From JANQIV01 sp050117315 (lineage in GTDB: Bacteria > Bacteroidota > Ignavibacteria > Ignavibacteriales > Melioribacteraceae), in NCBI GenBank assembly GCA_050117315.1, contig JASFMY010000005.1, positions 39,326 through 103,325 of the forward strand: DNA of 64,000 bases, written 5' to 3'. Of the stretch, positions 17,158 to 25,975 are shown piece after piece. A model generated the notes under the pieces. The model did not search any database. It was not told where the DNA came from and saw nothing but the letters and a program-made list of their open reading frames with translations. A program made the translations under genes and the position numbers. Every line of letters starts with the position of its first letter. The first letter of the stretch is position 1.

Positions 17158-18750
17158 TTACCAACGATATTCTATTCCTAATAAAGCATCAAACGGTTTG
17201 TCTTCGTAAAGGTTATAGATAAAGTTTTTGCGGAATAAAAGGTTATTCAGATCAACAGTAAATTTAAGAGATTCGGAAAAATTATATCCTAAAGAAAACC
17301 CAAGGTTAATATAGTTCGGCATCTTTTCGTTATTTGATATGTCCGTATATGTTTCAAGGGAAATGTTAAATTTTGTTCTAAATGAAAAACCGTTTTCCAT
17401 TTGATAGGCATAAATTAAATTGGAACTTACCTTTGGATGGTAAGGGATAAAATCATCATCTGTGTTTGTAGTCAGGTTGAAGTTTGTATTTGAATAAAAC
17501 TCTCCAAAAGGTCCGAGATGAAAAAGAAAGTTTAAGAAAGCAGTAAGCTTTTCAGCTTCTTCGGCAACCTGTACTTCGAAATAACCGGGGTTAATAAAAT
17601 CTTCAAAGTAAAAGTAGTTTTCAATATTAGCATATTTGAAACCGGTATTAATTTCAAAATACTTATCGTACTGGTATATCAAGGATGCATTTATATTATC
17701 ACGGTATGTTGAAAAAATATTTTGAAAATCTCCGACAATAAAAAATCTATTATGCAAAAACATATCATAAAAAGTTGTAAATTCGGCATGTGGTGTATAG
17801 CCGGCAGTTAATGAAAGACCTTTACCAAACCGGGCAACAAAAGAAGCATTAGGCGAAAAGTAATCATTGGAGTCCTGTTTGGTAAAAGCAGTTCCAAGGA
17901 ATAAAAGGAAACTATCGGACGGCTTAATAAAAATTCCTCCGCTTGCATTATAAAAATTATTATCGAAATCCTGTTGTTTAAAATTACTTAATGATTGCAG
18001 TTTATATTCACCGTTAAATTTAATACCGAATCCGTCAAGGTTAAATTCAAGAAACGTTTTGCCGTCAAAAAAGTTCTCCTTTAATGAAATATCTTTTAAT
18101 TCGAAAAGCCTCCCGGCTAAATCAAATTTGTATTTAAATCTATTGTTGAAGAAGTTTGAAATCTTGACTGATGTAATAGTCTTTTGCGTTTCCCTATCGT
18201 ATGAAGGGTTAATAGAACCGTAGAAGTTATAATTATTCCTATAATACATCCCTTCCATTGAAATACTTAAACCGGGAAAAAAATCGGAATTGCTGCTGAC
18301 AAAAAAGTCCAATCCGAGTTTTGCACCGGACTCGTTGTAGTCTGAATAATCAACAAAATCCCTAATATTAGACCCGAATAAGTTTGTCGTAAACAAGAAA
18401 TTTTTAGTGCCTGCGGCTATATAAAATTCACCAGTCGGGAGGTAATTTAATCCTGCCCCTAATTTAAGAAGCCCGCTGTTGTTTTTATTTTCCCGGAATA
18501 GTTCCACTTTATCTTTTTGAGGAGATGAAAGATCCGTAATTAAAAAACTATCCGAAGGATAAGTAGGGTTTAAAAAATTTCCCGATAAAGTTGAAACCAA
18601 CTGAGGCCTTTTCTTTTTTTGTATCGGGATATCAATATTCTGAACACCCGTAATTACAAACTCGGGTAATTCTACGCTTTGATTTTCTTTTTCTTGTGCA
18701 AATAGAAAAGCACCTGAAACTACCAACAATATTAATATTAATTTTTTCAT
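17158..18750 (-). CDS. Outer-membrane beta-barrel protein with TonB-box-like N-terminus
   Basis: The product is 530 residues. It has a signal peptide (KLILILLVVSGAFLFAQ) and then a short VELPEFVITGVQN segment that resembles the TonB-box/plug start of TonB-dependent receptors. The rest is aromatic-rich alternating strands (SISMEGMYYRNNYNFYG and many similar) that end in YRW, a typical outer-membrane barrel C-terminus. A full plug domain is not evident, so it is shorter than classical receptors. It overlaps the giant TPR gene by four bases. The tonB, exbB and exbD genes lie downstream in the same direction, which suggests an energised assembly. The substrate is unknown. Confidence 0.8.
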   Translation of the reverse strand: MKKLILILLVVSGAFLFAQEKENQSVELPEFVITGVQNIDIPIQKKKRPQLVSTLSGNFLNPTYPSDSFLITDLSSPQKDKVELFRENKNNSGLLKLGAGLNYLPTGEFYIAAGTKNFLFTTNLFGSNIRDFVDYSDYNESGAKLGLDFFVSSNSDFFPGLSISMEGMYYRNNYNFYGSINPSYDRETQKTITSVKISNFFNNRFKYKFDLAGRLFELKDISLKENFFDGKTFLEFNLDGFGIKFNGEYKLQSLSNFKQQDFDNNFYNASGGIFIKPSDSFLLFLGTAFTKQDSNDYFSPNASFVARFGKGLSLTAGYTPHAEFTTFYDMFLHNRFFIVGDFQNIFSTYRDNINASLIYQYDKYFEINTGFKYANIENYFYFEDFINPGYFEVQVAEEAEKLTAFLNFLFHLGPFGEFYSNTNFNLTTNTDDDFIPYHPKVSSNLIYAYQMENGFSFRTKFNISLETYTDISNNEKMPNYINLGFSLGYNFSESLKFTVDLNNLLFRKNFIYNLYEDKPFDALLGIEYRW

Positions 18751-21710
18751 AGTCTGTTTAGTTTTTCTCTAGCTTCTGCCCCGAATGCATCATTTCTATG
18801 TTTCTTTATTACAGCCCGAAACATTTCGCGTGCATTTTTTTTGTCACCCAGTTTGACGTAACAATCGCCAAGTTTTAATAATGATTTTGTGTACCATTCA
18901 TCGTACATCGAGAAAATTGATCTTACCCTCACTAAAGCGGAAATAGCTTCGTTAATTTTATCCTGGTTAAAAAGTGTTAATCCGTAATTGTATTGTGCTT
19001 CGGCACCAATATCATCTGTTCTCTCGGCGCCCAATTGTTTGAAGAGGAGTTCGGCATTTTCATAGGATTCTCTTTCCAGTTCCAATGTACCGAGTTCTAT
19101 TTTTGCTTTTGCGGAAAAAACCGTTTCCCGGAAAAACTTAATAATTCTATCAAAGGTGTTGTAAGCCGATTGAATATCGCCGTCAAGCTTTTGAGCAACT
19201 CCTTTAAAGTAAAGCAGTTCCGGAACTCTAGAAGAACTTTCAAAAGCATTTATAGCATAGTTATAAATTTCTACTTCTTTGAAATAATTTTTTTCTTTGT
19301 TATAAATTGCGCCTAATTCTAAAACAGATGAAATCCCTACATCCGACTTTAAATGATTATCCGCAGTCAATTGGAACATCTGCTTCGCATCTTCTGTTTT
19401 GCCGGTATTTAAATAGCTCTTTCCAACCCAGTAATATGCATTCGGTACATAACTGCTTTGCGGGAAGCGATTAATTAATTCTTTGTAACCCTCTGCCGCT
19501 TTTGCATAGTTACCCATGCTGAAATAAATTTCACCTTTCTTAAAAAGTATTTGATCGGCAAATTTTGAATCAGGGTTATTGTCAATGAAAATATCAATTA
19601 AGCTAATAGCGTTGTCGGGTTGGTCTTTGGCAATATAACAATATTGAATGCCGTTGATTGCGTCAAAAACATATTTAGTATCAGGATATTTATCAATCAA
19701 TTGCGTGTAATAACTAATTGCAGAGTCGTAATCGCCCAGGTTAAAATATGAATCGCCTATAGAATAATAAGCAATAGGAATAATCGGTGATTTAGGATAT
19801 TTGTCAAACAACATCAAATAATTTTGAATTGCTTTATTAAAATCGCCATGCTGAAAATAAATCCAGCCAATTAAATATTGCGAGTCATCGCTGAATCTTG
19901 AATTTCTAAATCTCCGCTGTAAATCATTAAGTGCTTTAATCGCTTCCGCGGTTCTATTTGCTTTAAATAATGCTTGAGCGTACTGGTAAAATGTAAAAGC
20001 ATCATTCAATTTATCGGTAGAGCCGGAAAACAATTTTGCATAAATATCGCTTGCTTTGTTGAAGTTTTTAAGTCCATAATATGATTCTGCCAGCCTTAAA
20101 CCTACATCAAAATAATTATCATTATCGGGATATTGCTTTAAGTATTCTTCAAAATAGTAACTCGAATTTGCAAAATCTTTCATATTAAAATAAGCATACG
20201 CTTTTCCGTATAAAGCCTGCTTTTTTAAGAGTTCATCCGATTCATCAATTCTGTTATAATGAGTAATCGTATTTTCGAATTGACCTTTTGCAAAATAAAC
20301 TTCTGCCAGGTAAAAGTTAACTTTACTTTCTTCGAACCTCGGGTTCCGGGAAATTAATTCGTTTAAGTTGAGGCTTGCATTTTCAAAATCGTTTAAATAG
20401 TATTGTGAAATACCCAATCCCAGCAACGATCTATTTAACAGTTCCTCATCCACCCCATCAAGTTGTTTGGCCGAATAGAAATAATCTTTTGCAGTCTTGT
20501 AACTTTTTCGGCTTAAATATATTTCACCTAATATTGTCAATGATCTTGCTTTAATGTTTAACTCTTCCGCTTCGGAAGATTCGACAAGATATTTTTCAGC
20601 ATCATCATAATTTTGTCTTTGGAAATAAATTATACCGGTATTAAACAGCGCTCTTTTTCTTAAAGTAAAATTGTCATGTTCCAAAACTAATTTAAAGATT
20701 TCCAGTGCATCTTCGGTTTCACCTAAATTTCTTTTACACTCACCGCTTAGATAAAGTGAATTTTGGGCAATAGTGTCATTAGCCGAGTTGGCAAGTTCGT
20801 CAAAATAAGTGAATGCCGTACTGTAATCATTCATCTTAAAATTAACCCATGCAAGCCCGTATTTTACTTTATCTTCGGAAATTTTTTCAGGATAGAATTT
20901 TAAAATATCATCATAAGTGTCTGCGGCGTTCTCATATTCTCTAAGCTTATAAAATGAATTTGCCAGTATAGTCTTCGCTTCTACTTTTTGCTGAAGAGGA
21001 AGCTCATTTATTAACGGGTCACTTAACTCAATTACTACGTTGTCGTATTCTCCCAGATTAAAGTAACAAATACCAATTCTCAGCTGTGCCGAAGGTGCAA
21101 GTTCACTTGATTTATGATATGATAAAATCCTGTCATAATAATAAACCGCTTCTTTATATTTTTTTAATTTTTCTTTAAGACTTGCAAGAGAATAAATTGT
21201 GTAATCCTTGTAATTATTACTTTCGGATTCTAATGCTTTGGTAAAATATTCTTGAGCCTCTGTATAACGGTCTTCCGAGAGATATGATTCACCAATCCAG
21301 TAAAGTGCCGAGCCGGTCTTCCGGTGGTTAGGATAGTCTACCACAAGCTCAAATAATTTTTCACGGGATTTCTCAAATAAATTTTTTTCATTATAAATTG
21401 TGCCTAATGTGTATAAAGCCAAAGGCCTAAATTCCGAATGAAAATATTTTTGAAGAAAACTTTCGTATTTATTAACCGCACCGTCTAGTTTGTTTAGCTT
21501 TTCAAGCGACTTTGCGATGTAAAACTCAGCGGTTGAAATAATCTCGTCATCAACAATACCGGAATTCAAAAGAGATTCAAAATCGGAGATTGCTTTAGCA
21601 TAATCACCCTTGTTAAAAGCAGTCACACCTGTATGGAAATACTCTGATAAATCCTGGGACATCAAAAAAGAGGCGAATAAAATTAGTAACAGAAAAAGTT
21701 TTTTTATCAT
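18747..21710 (-). CDS. Large exported TPR-repeat protein
   Basis: The product is 987 residues from the ATG at 21710 (MIKKLFLLLILFASFLMSQ, a signal peptide). A GTG four codons earlier is possible but overlaps the DUF92 gene. The whole mature part is about 25 TPR/YbgF-type repeats, for example FNKGDYAKAISDFESLL, YPNHRKTGSALYWIGESYL and FPQSSYVPNAYYWVGKSYL. Such repeats are common in the Tol-Pal YbgF and BamD superfamily and act as periplasmic scaffolds. Its position between DUF92 and the outer-membrane barrel, in an operon ending in exbB-exbD-tonB, suggests it organises envelope transport; that is inference. Confidence 0.88.
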   Translation of the reverse strand: MIKKLFLLLILFASFLMSQDLSEYFHTGVTAFNKGDYAKAISDFESLLNSGIVDDEIISTAEFYIAKSLEKLNKLDGAVNKYESFLQKYFHSEFRPLALYTLGTIYNEKNLFEKSREKLFELVVDYPNHRKTGSALYWIGESYLSEDRYTEAQEYFTKALESESNNYKDYTIYSLASLKEKLKKYKEAVYYYDRILSYHKSSELAPSAQLRIGICYFNLGEYDNVVIELSDPLINELPLQQKVEAKTILANSFYKLREYENAADTYDDILKFYPEKISEDKVKYGLAWVNFKMNDYSTAFTYFDELANSANDTIAQNSLYLSGECKRNLGETEDALEIFKLVLEHDNFTLRKRALFNTGIIYFQRQNYDDAEKYLVESSEAEELNIKARSLTILGEIYLSRKSYKTAKDYFYSAKQLDGVDEELLNRSLLGLGISQYYLNDFENASLNLNELISRNPRFEESKVNFYLAEVYFAKGQFENTITHYNRIDESDELLKKQALYGKAYAYFNMKDFANSSYYFEEYLKQYPDNDNYFDVGLRLAESYYGLKNFNKASDIYAKLFSGSTDKLNDAFTFYQYAQALFKANRTAEAIKALNDLQRRFRNSRFSDDSQYLIGWIYFQHGDFNKAIQNYLMLFDKYPKSPIIPIAYYSIGDSYFNLGDYDSAISYYTQLIDKYPDTKYVFDAINGIQYCYIAKDQPDNAISLIDIFIDNNPDSKFADQILFKKGEIYFSMGNYAKAAEGYKELINRFPQSSYVPNAYYWVGKSYLNTGKTEDAKQMFQLTADNHLKSDVGISSVLELGAIYNKEKNYFKEVEIYNYAINAFESSSRVPELLYFKGVAQKLDGDIQSAYNTFDRIIKFFRETVFSAKAKIELGTLELERESYENAELLFKQLGAERTDDIGAEAQYNYGLTLFNQDKINEAISALVRVRSIFSMYDEWYTKSLLKLGDCYVKLGDKKNAREMFRAVIKKHRNDAFGAEAREKLNRL

Positions 21711-21711
21711 A

Positions 21712-22503
21712 TTAGTAAACACAATTATATAAGATTAGTGTAATTCCACTTGAAAACAATGCTGCCGAAAAATTTACGAAATCATTATTAATCCACCTAT
21801 ATCCTCTTTCAAGTTCGGCTTCGGATTGGCAATGGATTCTTTTTTCCGTGATCTGCAAACATTTTATGCATTTATACCGGCTTTGTAATGCAGCGCCCAT
21901 AACGCTGTCAAATAAGTTACCGAGCATGCCTGAAATAATTATAATCAAAAGATAATAAATACCATTGTTATTTATCCAGTAATAACCTGAAAAAGAGAGT
22001 AATAAAACACCGGCGAAACCGCCTGCAAATCCAATTACTGAAATTCCGCCTGATTTTCCCTGATCTATTTTTTTTAACGATAAAACATTATACGTCTTCG
22101 TCTTAAACATGGTTCCTATTTCTGTAGACCATGTATCCAAGCAGACCGCAGCAAAAGAGCTAACGTATAAAAAATAAAAGAGGTCTAAACTTACAAATTG
22201 ATCAGCTATTAAAAATACTGCTCCCAATCCTCCGTTGGCAAGTACCTGCCAATGATCCCTGGTACTTGTTTTTTCAAAATAAATTTCTGAGTTGGACTTT
22301 GTTTTTCTTTTTAATTTGGAAAGCAAGCTTGAGAATATGAAAAAAGTAAAAACCGGCACCGACCATTTTATTCCGCCCAAAGAGAAAATTATTACCGCCA
22401 GTATAAAAGTTGCCAGTGCTCCCGACCTTGTTAGGAATTTGAATTTCAAAGAAATTAATACAATGAATAACCCTGCAAGTACGGAAATTAATATTTTTTC
22501 CAC
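21712..22503 (-). CDS. DUF92 (TIGR00297, VTE6-like) membrane protein
   Basis: The product is 263 residues with about six membrane helices. The block YVSSFAAVCLDTWSTEIG followed by GKSGGISVIGFAGGFAG, and the later ISGMLGNLFDSVMGA, are the conserved motifs of DUF92. Plant members (VTE6) act as phytyl-phosphate kinases; the bacterial function is not settled, but a prenyl or lipid phosphate kinase activity is possible. The stop codon sits just before the start of the large TPR gene, so the two are co-transcribed. Confidence 0.88.
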   Translation of the reverse strand: MEKILISVLAGLFIVLISLKFKFLTRSGALATFILAVIIFSLGGIKWSVPVFTFFIFSSLLSKLKRKTKSNSEIYFEKTSTRDHWQVLANGGLGAVFLIADQFVSLDLFYFLYVSSFAAVCLDTWSTEIGTMFKTKTYNVLSLKKIDQGKSGGISVIGFAGGFAGVLLLSFSGYYWINNNGIYYLLIIIISGMLGNLFDSVMGAALQSRYKCIKCLQITEKRIHCQSEAELERGYRWINNDFVNFSAALFSSGITLILYNCVY

Positions 22504-22575
22504 ATTTATTACTTTTTAATGAATAATAAATTGGAATGATTAATTTAGACTAAAGAAAGGAAGTAAATTGAGGTT

Positions 22576-22620
22576 GTTTCAAATGCGACACAGATTATTA
22601 ATATGCATCACATTTGAAAC
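22576..22620. repeat. Inverted repeat between TPR gene and DUF92 gene
   Basis: Perfect 10-bp arms GTTTCAAATG and CATTTGAAAC enclose 25 bases. It lies just downstream of the minus-strand TPR gene (stop at 22637) and upstream of the DUF92 start. It could terminate the TPR transcript or be an operator for the DUF92 operon. No long U tract is evident on the minus strand. Confidence 0.5.
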
Positions 22621-22636
22621 AGCTTCAATAAAAATT

Positions 22637-23395
22637 TTAATTCATTTGTTTTAATTCGTAATCACACAACTTTGCATACTTAGGATCTTTTTTTCCTGCA
22701 GTGAATGCTTCTCTTGCTTTGGCAACATCATTTTTACCTAAGAATGCTTTCCCTTTATAATAAAGAGGTCCCCCCCTGCTGATTTTTTTCCTGTTATTTA
22801 AAGCATTATCGGCAGCAGTCAATGCTTCATCAAATTTGGCCAAATCAACATAAATTTCTGCAAGCATAAGATATGCTGCATCAAGAGGTGATTTTTCGAC
22901 AGCTTCTTTTAAGTATTTTATTGCCTGATCAAATTTACCGTCATTCTTTGCATTATTACCGAGTTTTGTGTAAGCTCTTGCAAAATATTCTTTTGCCTGG
23001 TTTTTATATTTTGGTTTATCTGTTAATTCTTCAAATTTTTTAAATGCATCTGCAGCTTCCTGGTATTTTCCATCGGCAAAATAAGTGCCGCCAAGACCGT
23101 TATATGAGAGGTCAAAATCAGGATTTGATTTGACACTTTGGCTAAAGGCTTCTATGGCTTCAGCATAATTTCTCAATTTTTTTAAGGTAATACCCTTTTG
23201 GTAATAAATCCTGTAATCATTTGATTGTTGAAGAGCTTCGTCGTATTTTGCTACGGCACCTTCATAATTTCCGGCTTTTCTTAATCCATTGCCTTCATTA
23301 TAAAGTTTTGCCGCATCCGGAGCTTCTTCTAAGGTTTGTGCATTTAAAAAAGCAGTAAAGAATAGCAAAGTAGCGGTTGCAAGTGTTTTTTTCAT
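22637..23395 (-). CDS. Exported TPR-repeat protein
   Basis: The product is 252 residues with a signal peptide (TLATATLLFFTAFLNAQ). It has about six TPR units, such as GNYEGAVAKYDEALQQSN, RNYAEAIEAFSQSVKSNP and GKYQEAADAFKKFEEL. It is predicted to be a periplasmic protein-interaction scaffold and has no catalytic motif. It is separated from DUF92 by 133 bases holding an inverted repeat, so it may be a single-gene unit. A tRNA-Leu gene lies just upstream on the same strand. Confidence 0.85.
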   Translation of the reverse strand: MKKTLATATLLFFTAFLNAQTLEEAPDAAKLYNEGNGLRKAGNYEGAVAKYDEALQQSNDYRIYYQKGITLKKLRNYAEAIEAFSQSVKSNPDFDLSYNGLGGTYFADGKYQEAADAFKKFEELTDKPKYKNQAKEYFARAYTKLGNNAKNDGKFDQAIKYLKEAVEKSPLDAAYLMLAEIYVDLAKFDEALTAADNALNNRKKISRGGPLYYKGKAFLGKNDVAKAREAFTAGKKDPKYAKLCDYELKQMN

Positions 23396-23440
23396 TGTTA
23401 TTTCCTTTAATTATTCACAGACATACTTAAAGTTTCCGAG

Positions 23441-23524
23441 TGCGGAAGAGGGGACTTGAACCCCTACGCCCTGACGGGCACTACCCCCTCAAAGTAGCGT
23501 GTATACCAATTTCACCACTTCCGC
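23441..23524 (-). tRNA. tRNA-Leu (anticodon GAG)
   Basis: It is 84 nt with a perfect 7-bp acceptor stem (GCGGAAG with CTTCCGC), discriminator A, a Leu-type D arm, and anticodon stem CTACT/GGTAG with loop TTGAGGG, giving anticodon GAG. It has a long class II variable arm (TGCCCGTCAGGGCG region) and a T arm GGGG-TTCAAGT-CCCC. The 3' CCA is not encoded. Confidence 0.95.
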
Positions 23525-23689
23525 AAGATTTGGAAGTCGGAAAATAGTTTCTAATTTTGCAAAAATCAACACTAAGTTGAGCACTCGTTGTTAAATTTAG
23601 ATAATAAAACAAATTATACTAATTTTTGTTCCGTTTAGAGAAAAATTTTTCTATAGAGATGAATTTTCGACCCAAATGTTGCATGCTTT

Positions 23690-23719
23690 AAAAAGGCTGA
23701 CCAGGCAGGAGCCTGGTCA
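23690..23719 (-). terminator. Rho-independent terminator (minus strand)
   Basis: On the minus strand a perfect 9-bp stem GACCAGGCT/CCTGGTC-type hairpin (TGACCAGG with CCTGGTCA) is followed by AGCC and a run of five T. It lies about 100 bases after the end of the decayed SDR gene and before tRNA-Leu. It probably ends the pterin operon or a small RNA encoded at 23731-23815. Confidence 0.7.
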
Positions 23720-23730
23720 AATTTAGTCGC

Positions 23731-23792
23731 GAGGGTGCTAATCTTTTGACTAAGAGGGTATTATGATATGTTACCCATATTATCGCACCCTC
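23731..23792 (-). other. Structured leader/trailer with GAGGGTGC hairpin, candidate small RNA
   Basis: Perfect 8-bp arms GAGGGTGC and GCACCCTC enclose a 46-base interior with smaller complementary pieces (GGGTA and TACCC). On the minus strand it is followed twelve bases later by the terminator hairpin. No coding frame is present in 23525-23820. It may be an operon trailer or an independent small RNA; the sequence alone cannot decide. Confidence 0.35.
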
Positions 23793-23820
23793 TATATAAA
23801 AGTTTAGCATAATTTTGATA

Positions 23821-24672
23821 CTATTTCGGGTTTGTAGGACGAATATCAATCTCGGACATATTTGCACGTACCGGAAGTTTAATGGAAGCTGAAACAGCTT
23901 CAGCTACATCCTCCGGGAGTAAAACTTTTTCGATTTTTTCCGGCTGCATGCTTGTACCAACCAGCATATCCGTTGCAACAGACCCAGGACAAATTGTTAC
24001 AACCCTTATATTAGAGTTTCTGCGAAATTAGATATCTAAACGTTTTGTCATTTCGACTGGAGGGAGAAATCTTTGAAATCACACTCTAATTGAAAGATTT
24101 CTCACCCAAAAAACGGGTTCGAAATGACAATTTTTATTTTGCAGAAACTCTATTATATTCCCTTACTTCAAGCAATTAATGATTTTGAAACTCCCATTAC
24201 GGCATGCTTTGTTGCTGTATACATAGCCCCTCCAACAAAACCGTTTTTACCTGCTAATGAAGATATATTAATTACAGACCCGCATTTTCTTTCGATAAAA
24301 TGATTTATAATAGCTTTTGTAAAATTGTAAATTCCGTAAAGGTTTGTATCTACCTAGCATTTAAATTCAGCGAGATTGGAATCAACAATTTTTTTGAAGT
24401 AAGCAACACCTGCATTATTTATTAAATGGTCTATCTTGCCAAATTTCTCAATCACTTCTTTAATAGAATCAAAAACAAATTTTTCGTCCGCAACATCACC
24501 GGAAAAAATTTCTATTTCGTTGGAATCATTTTGTAATTTTTTTTGCTTCTTTAAGTTTGTTTATATCTCTTCCGACTAACGCCAGTGAATATCCTTCTTC
24601 TGCTAGTTTTCTTGCAATCGCTTTACCTATTCCCCTGCTGGCGCCCGTAACAACCGAAACCTGGTTATCCAT
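23821..24672 (-). pseudogene. Decayed SDR-family oxidoreductase, split by a MITE
   Basis: The reading frame begins at an ATG that overlaps the stop of the intact SDR gene (TAATG). It shows the Rossmann motif VVTGASRGIGKAIA, then LINNAGVAY, INISSLAGKNG, the YTATKHAVMG catalytic Tyr-Lys block and CPGSVATDML, so it was a complete short-chain dehydrogenase. It is broken in four places: a slip in a T8/A8 run (24537-24544), an in-frame TAG (24354-24356), a second frameshift near 24170, and a 137-bp insertion (24014-24150). It was evidently the fourth gene of the pterin operon. Its loss may be tolerated because of the adjacent SDR. Confidence 0.93.
24014..24150. mobile_element. 137-bp MITE with 5-bp target duplication
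   Basis: The ends are inverted repeats GAGTTTCTGC and GCAGAAACTC. The interior holds a second pair (TGTCATTTCGA and TCGAAATGACA) and an AGAAATCTTT/AAAGATTTCT pair, so almost the whole element folds into one hairpin. It is flanked by TATTA direct repeats (24009-24013 and 24151-24155). Removing the element and one TATTA copy restores the SDR reading frame as GAA TAT AAT ATA AGG (EYNIR), which proves insertion. It has no transposase, so it must have been mobilised in trans. Confidence 0.92.
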
Positions 24673-25385
24673 TACAAATCCCCCTTAATGGGACGTAACA
24701 CAATGTCTTCAACAACCATGTTTGAATCAATGGAATAAATATCATAAACTATCTTTGCAATATTTTCAGGTTTCATCATCCGGTCGGAAAACTTTTCCAA
24801 AGCATTATTCGGCCAGATAGGTGTCTTTGTTGCACCGGGTATTACATTAATAATCCGGATGTTCCTTTCTCTAAGTTCTTCTCTTAGAACATTTGTATAA
24901 GCTAATAGCCCGGATTTAGATGCTGAATAAGCACTGGAGTTGGGAAATATTTTTTTCGTCACTACAGATAATATATTAATTATCGTACCTCTTTTTCTTT
25001 CAATCATTTGTGGTAAAACTGCCTTAATCATAAAGATGGCACCCAAAAGATTTGTTTCAATAATTTCTTTTATCTGTTCAACGGAATCTTCTTCTGCCTT
25101 ATCGTATGATGTTAAACCCGCATTATTAACAAGGCATTCAATAGAACAATCTTCTTCAAGTTTTTTAGCAGTTTGAATTACCTCACCCGAGTTGGAAACA
25201 TCAAGAGGAATAACATCAATCAATTTGTCTTCAACTTCAATCTCTTTTCTAAGTCTTTCAAGAGTTTCTTTACCCCTTGAAGTTAAAATCAAGTTTTTCC
25301 CGTTTTTATAAAACTCTTTTGTCAATTCTCGACCAATACCGGTACCGGCTCCTGTAATCCAAACAAAATTTTCGTCTTTACCCAT
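24672..25385 (-). CDS. Short-chain dehydrogenase/reductase, sepiapterin reductase-like
   Basis: The product is 237 residues with a complete SDR layout: WITGAGTGIGREL NAD(P)-binding motif, CLVNNAGLTSYD, IINILSVVTKK, catalytic Tyr-x-x-x-Lys in SAYSASKSGLLAY, and VIPGATKTPIW. The start overlaps the folE stop. Being in an operon with GTP cyclohydrolase I and a PTPS of the biopterin type, it could be the reductase that turns 6-pyruvoyltetrahydropterin into a tetrahydrobiopterin isomer, the reaction of sepiapterin reductase in Chlorobium. The context supports that role; the sequence alone only shows SDR. Confidence 0.88.
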   Translation of the reverse strand: MGKDENFVWITGAGTGIGRELTKEFYKNGKNLILTSRGKETLERLRKEIEVEDKLIDVIPLDVSNSGEVIQTAKKLEEDCSIECLVNNAGLTSYDKAEEDSVEQIKEIIETNLLGAIFMIKAVLPQMIERKRGTIINILSVVTKKIFPNSSAYSASKSGLLAYTNVLREELRERNIRIINVIPGATKTPIWPNNALEKFSDRMMKPENIAKIVYDIYSIDSNMVVEDIVLRPIKGDL

Positions 25386-25975
25386 TAAATTTTATCTCTG
25401 GCAATTAGTTCTAAAAATTCGGTCCTTGTACGTGAATCTGTTTTGAAAATTCCGCTCATGGCACTAGTGGTTGTAATTGAGTTTTGTTTTTGCACTCCCC
25501 GCATCATCATGCACATATGAAATCCTTCACAAACAACAGCAACTCCTCTGGGTGATAAATATTTATCGATTGTTTCCGCAATTTCCTTAGTCATACGTTC
25601 CTGTACTTGAAGTCTTCTTGCAAATACATCAACAATTCTCGGTATTTTGCTCAAACCTACAATTTTCCCATTAGGAATATAGGCGACATGTATTTTACCG
25701 TAAAAGGGTAAAATGTGATGTTCGCACATAGAATAAAAATCTATATCTTTTACGATGACCATTTCATCGTATTCCTCTTCAAATATTGCCCCATTAATGA
25801 CTGTGTCAATATCCTTTTTATATCCTTGTGTTAAAAAATCAATTGCTTTTGCAGCACGCATCGGCGTTTTTAATAAGCCCTCCCTCTTGGGGTCTTCGCC
25901 TATTTCTTCAAGAATTGTTTTATAGCTTTCCGATATTACATCAATATCCGGGCTATTCTCCTTTATATTCAACAT
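25385..25975 (-). CDS. folE: GTP cyclohydrolase I
   Basis: The product is 196 residues from the ATG at 25975 (MLNIKENSPD); longer frames would extend further into the PTPS gene. Zinc and active-site residues are present: CEHHILPFYGKIHVAYIP, GLSKIPRIVDVFARRLQVQE and EGFHMCMMMRGVQK. It makes 7,8-dihydroneopterin triphosphate from GTP, the first step for folate and for biopterin. It overlaps both neighbours (23 bases with PTPS, one base with the SDR), so the three are translationally coupled. This favours a dedicated pterin product over general folate supply. Confidence 0.96.
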   Translation of the reverse strand: MLNIKENSPDIDVISESYKTILEEIGEDPKREGLLKTPMRAAKAIDFLTQGYKKDIDTVINGAIFEEEYDEMVIVKDIDFYSMCEHHILPFYGKIHVAYIPNGKIVGLSKIPRIVDVFARRLQVQERMTKEIAETIDKYLSPRGVAVVCEGFHMCMMMRGVQKQNSITTTSAMSGIFKTDSRTRTEFLELIARDKI

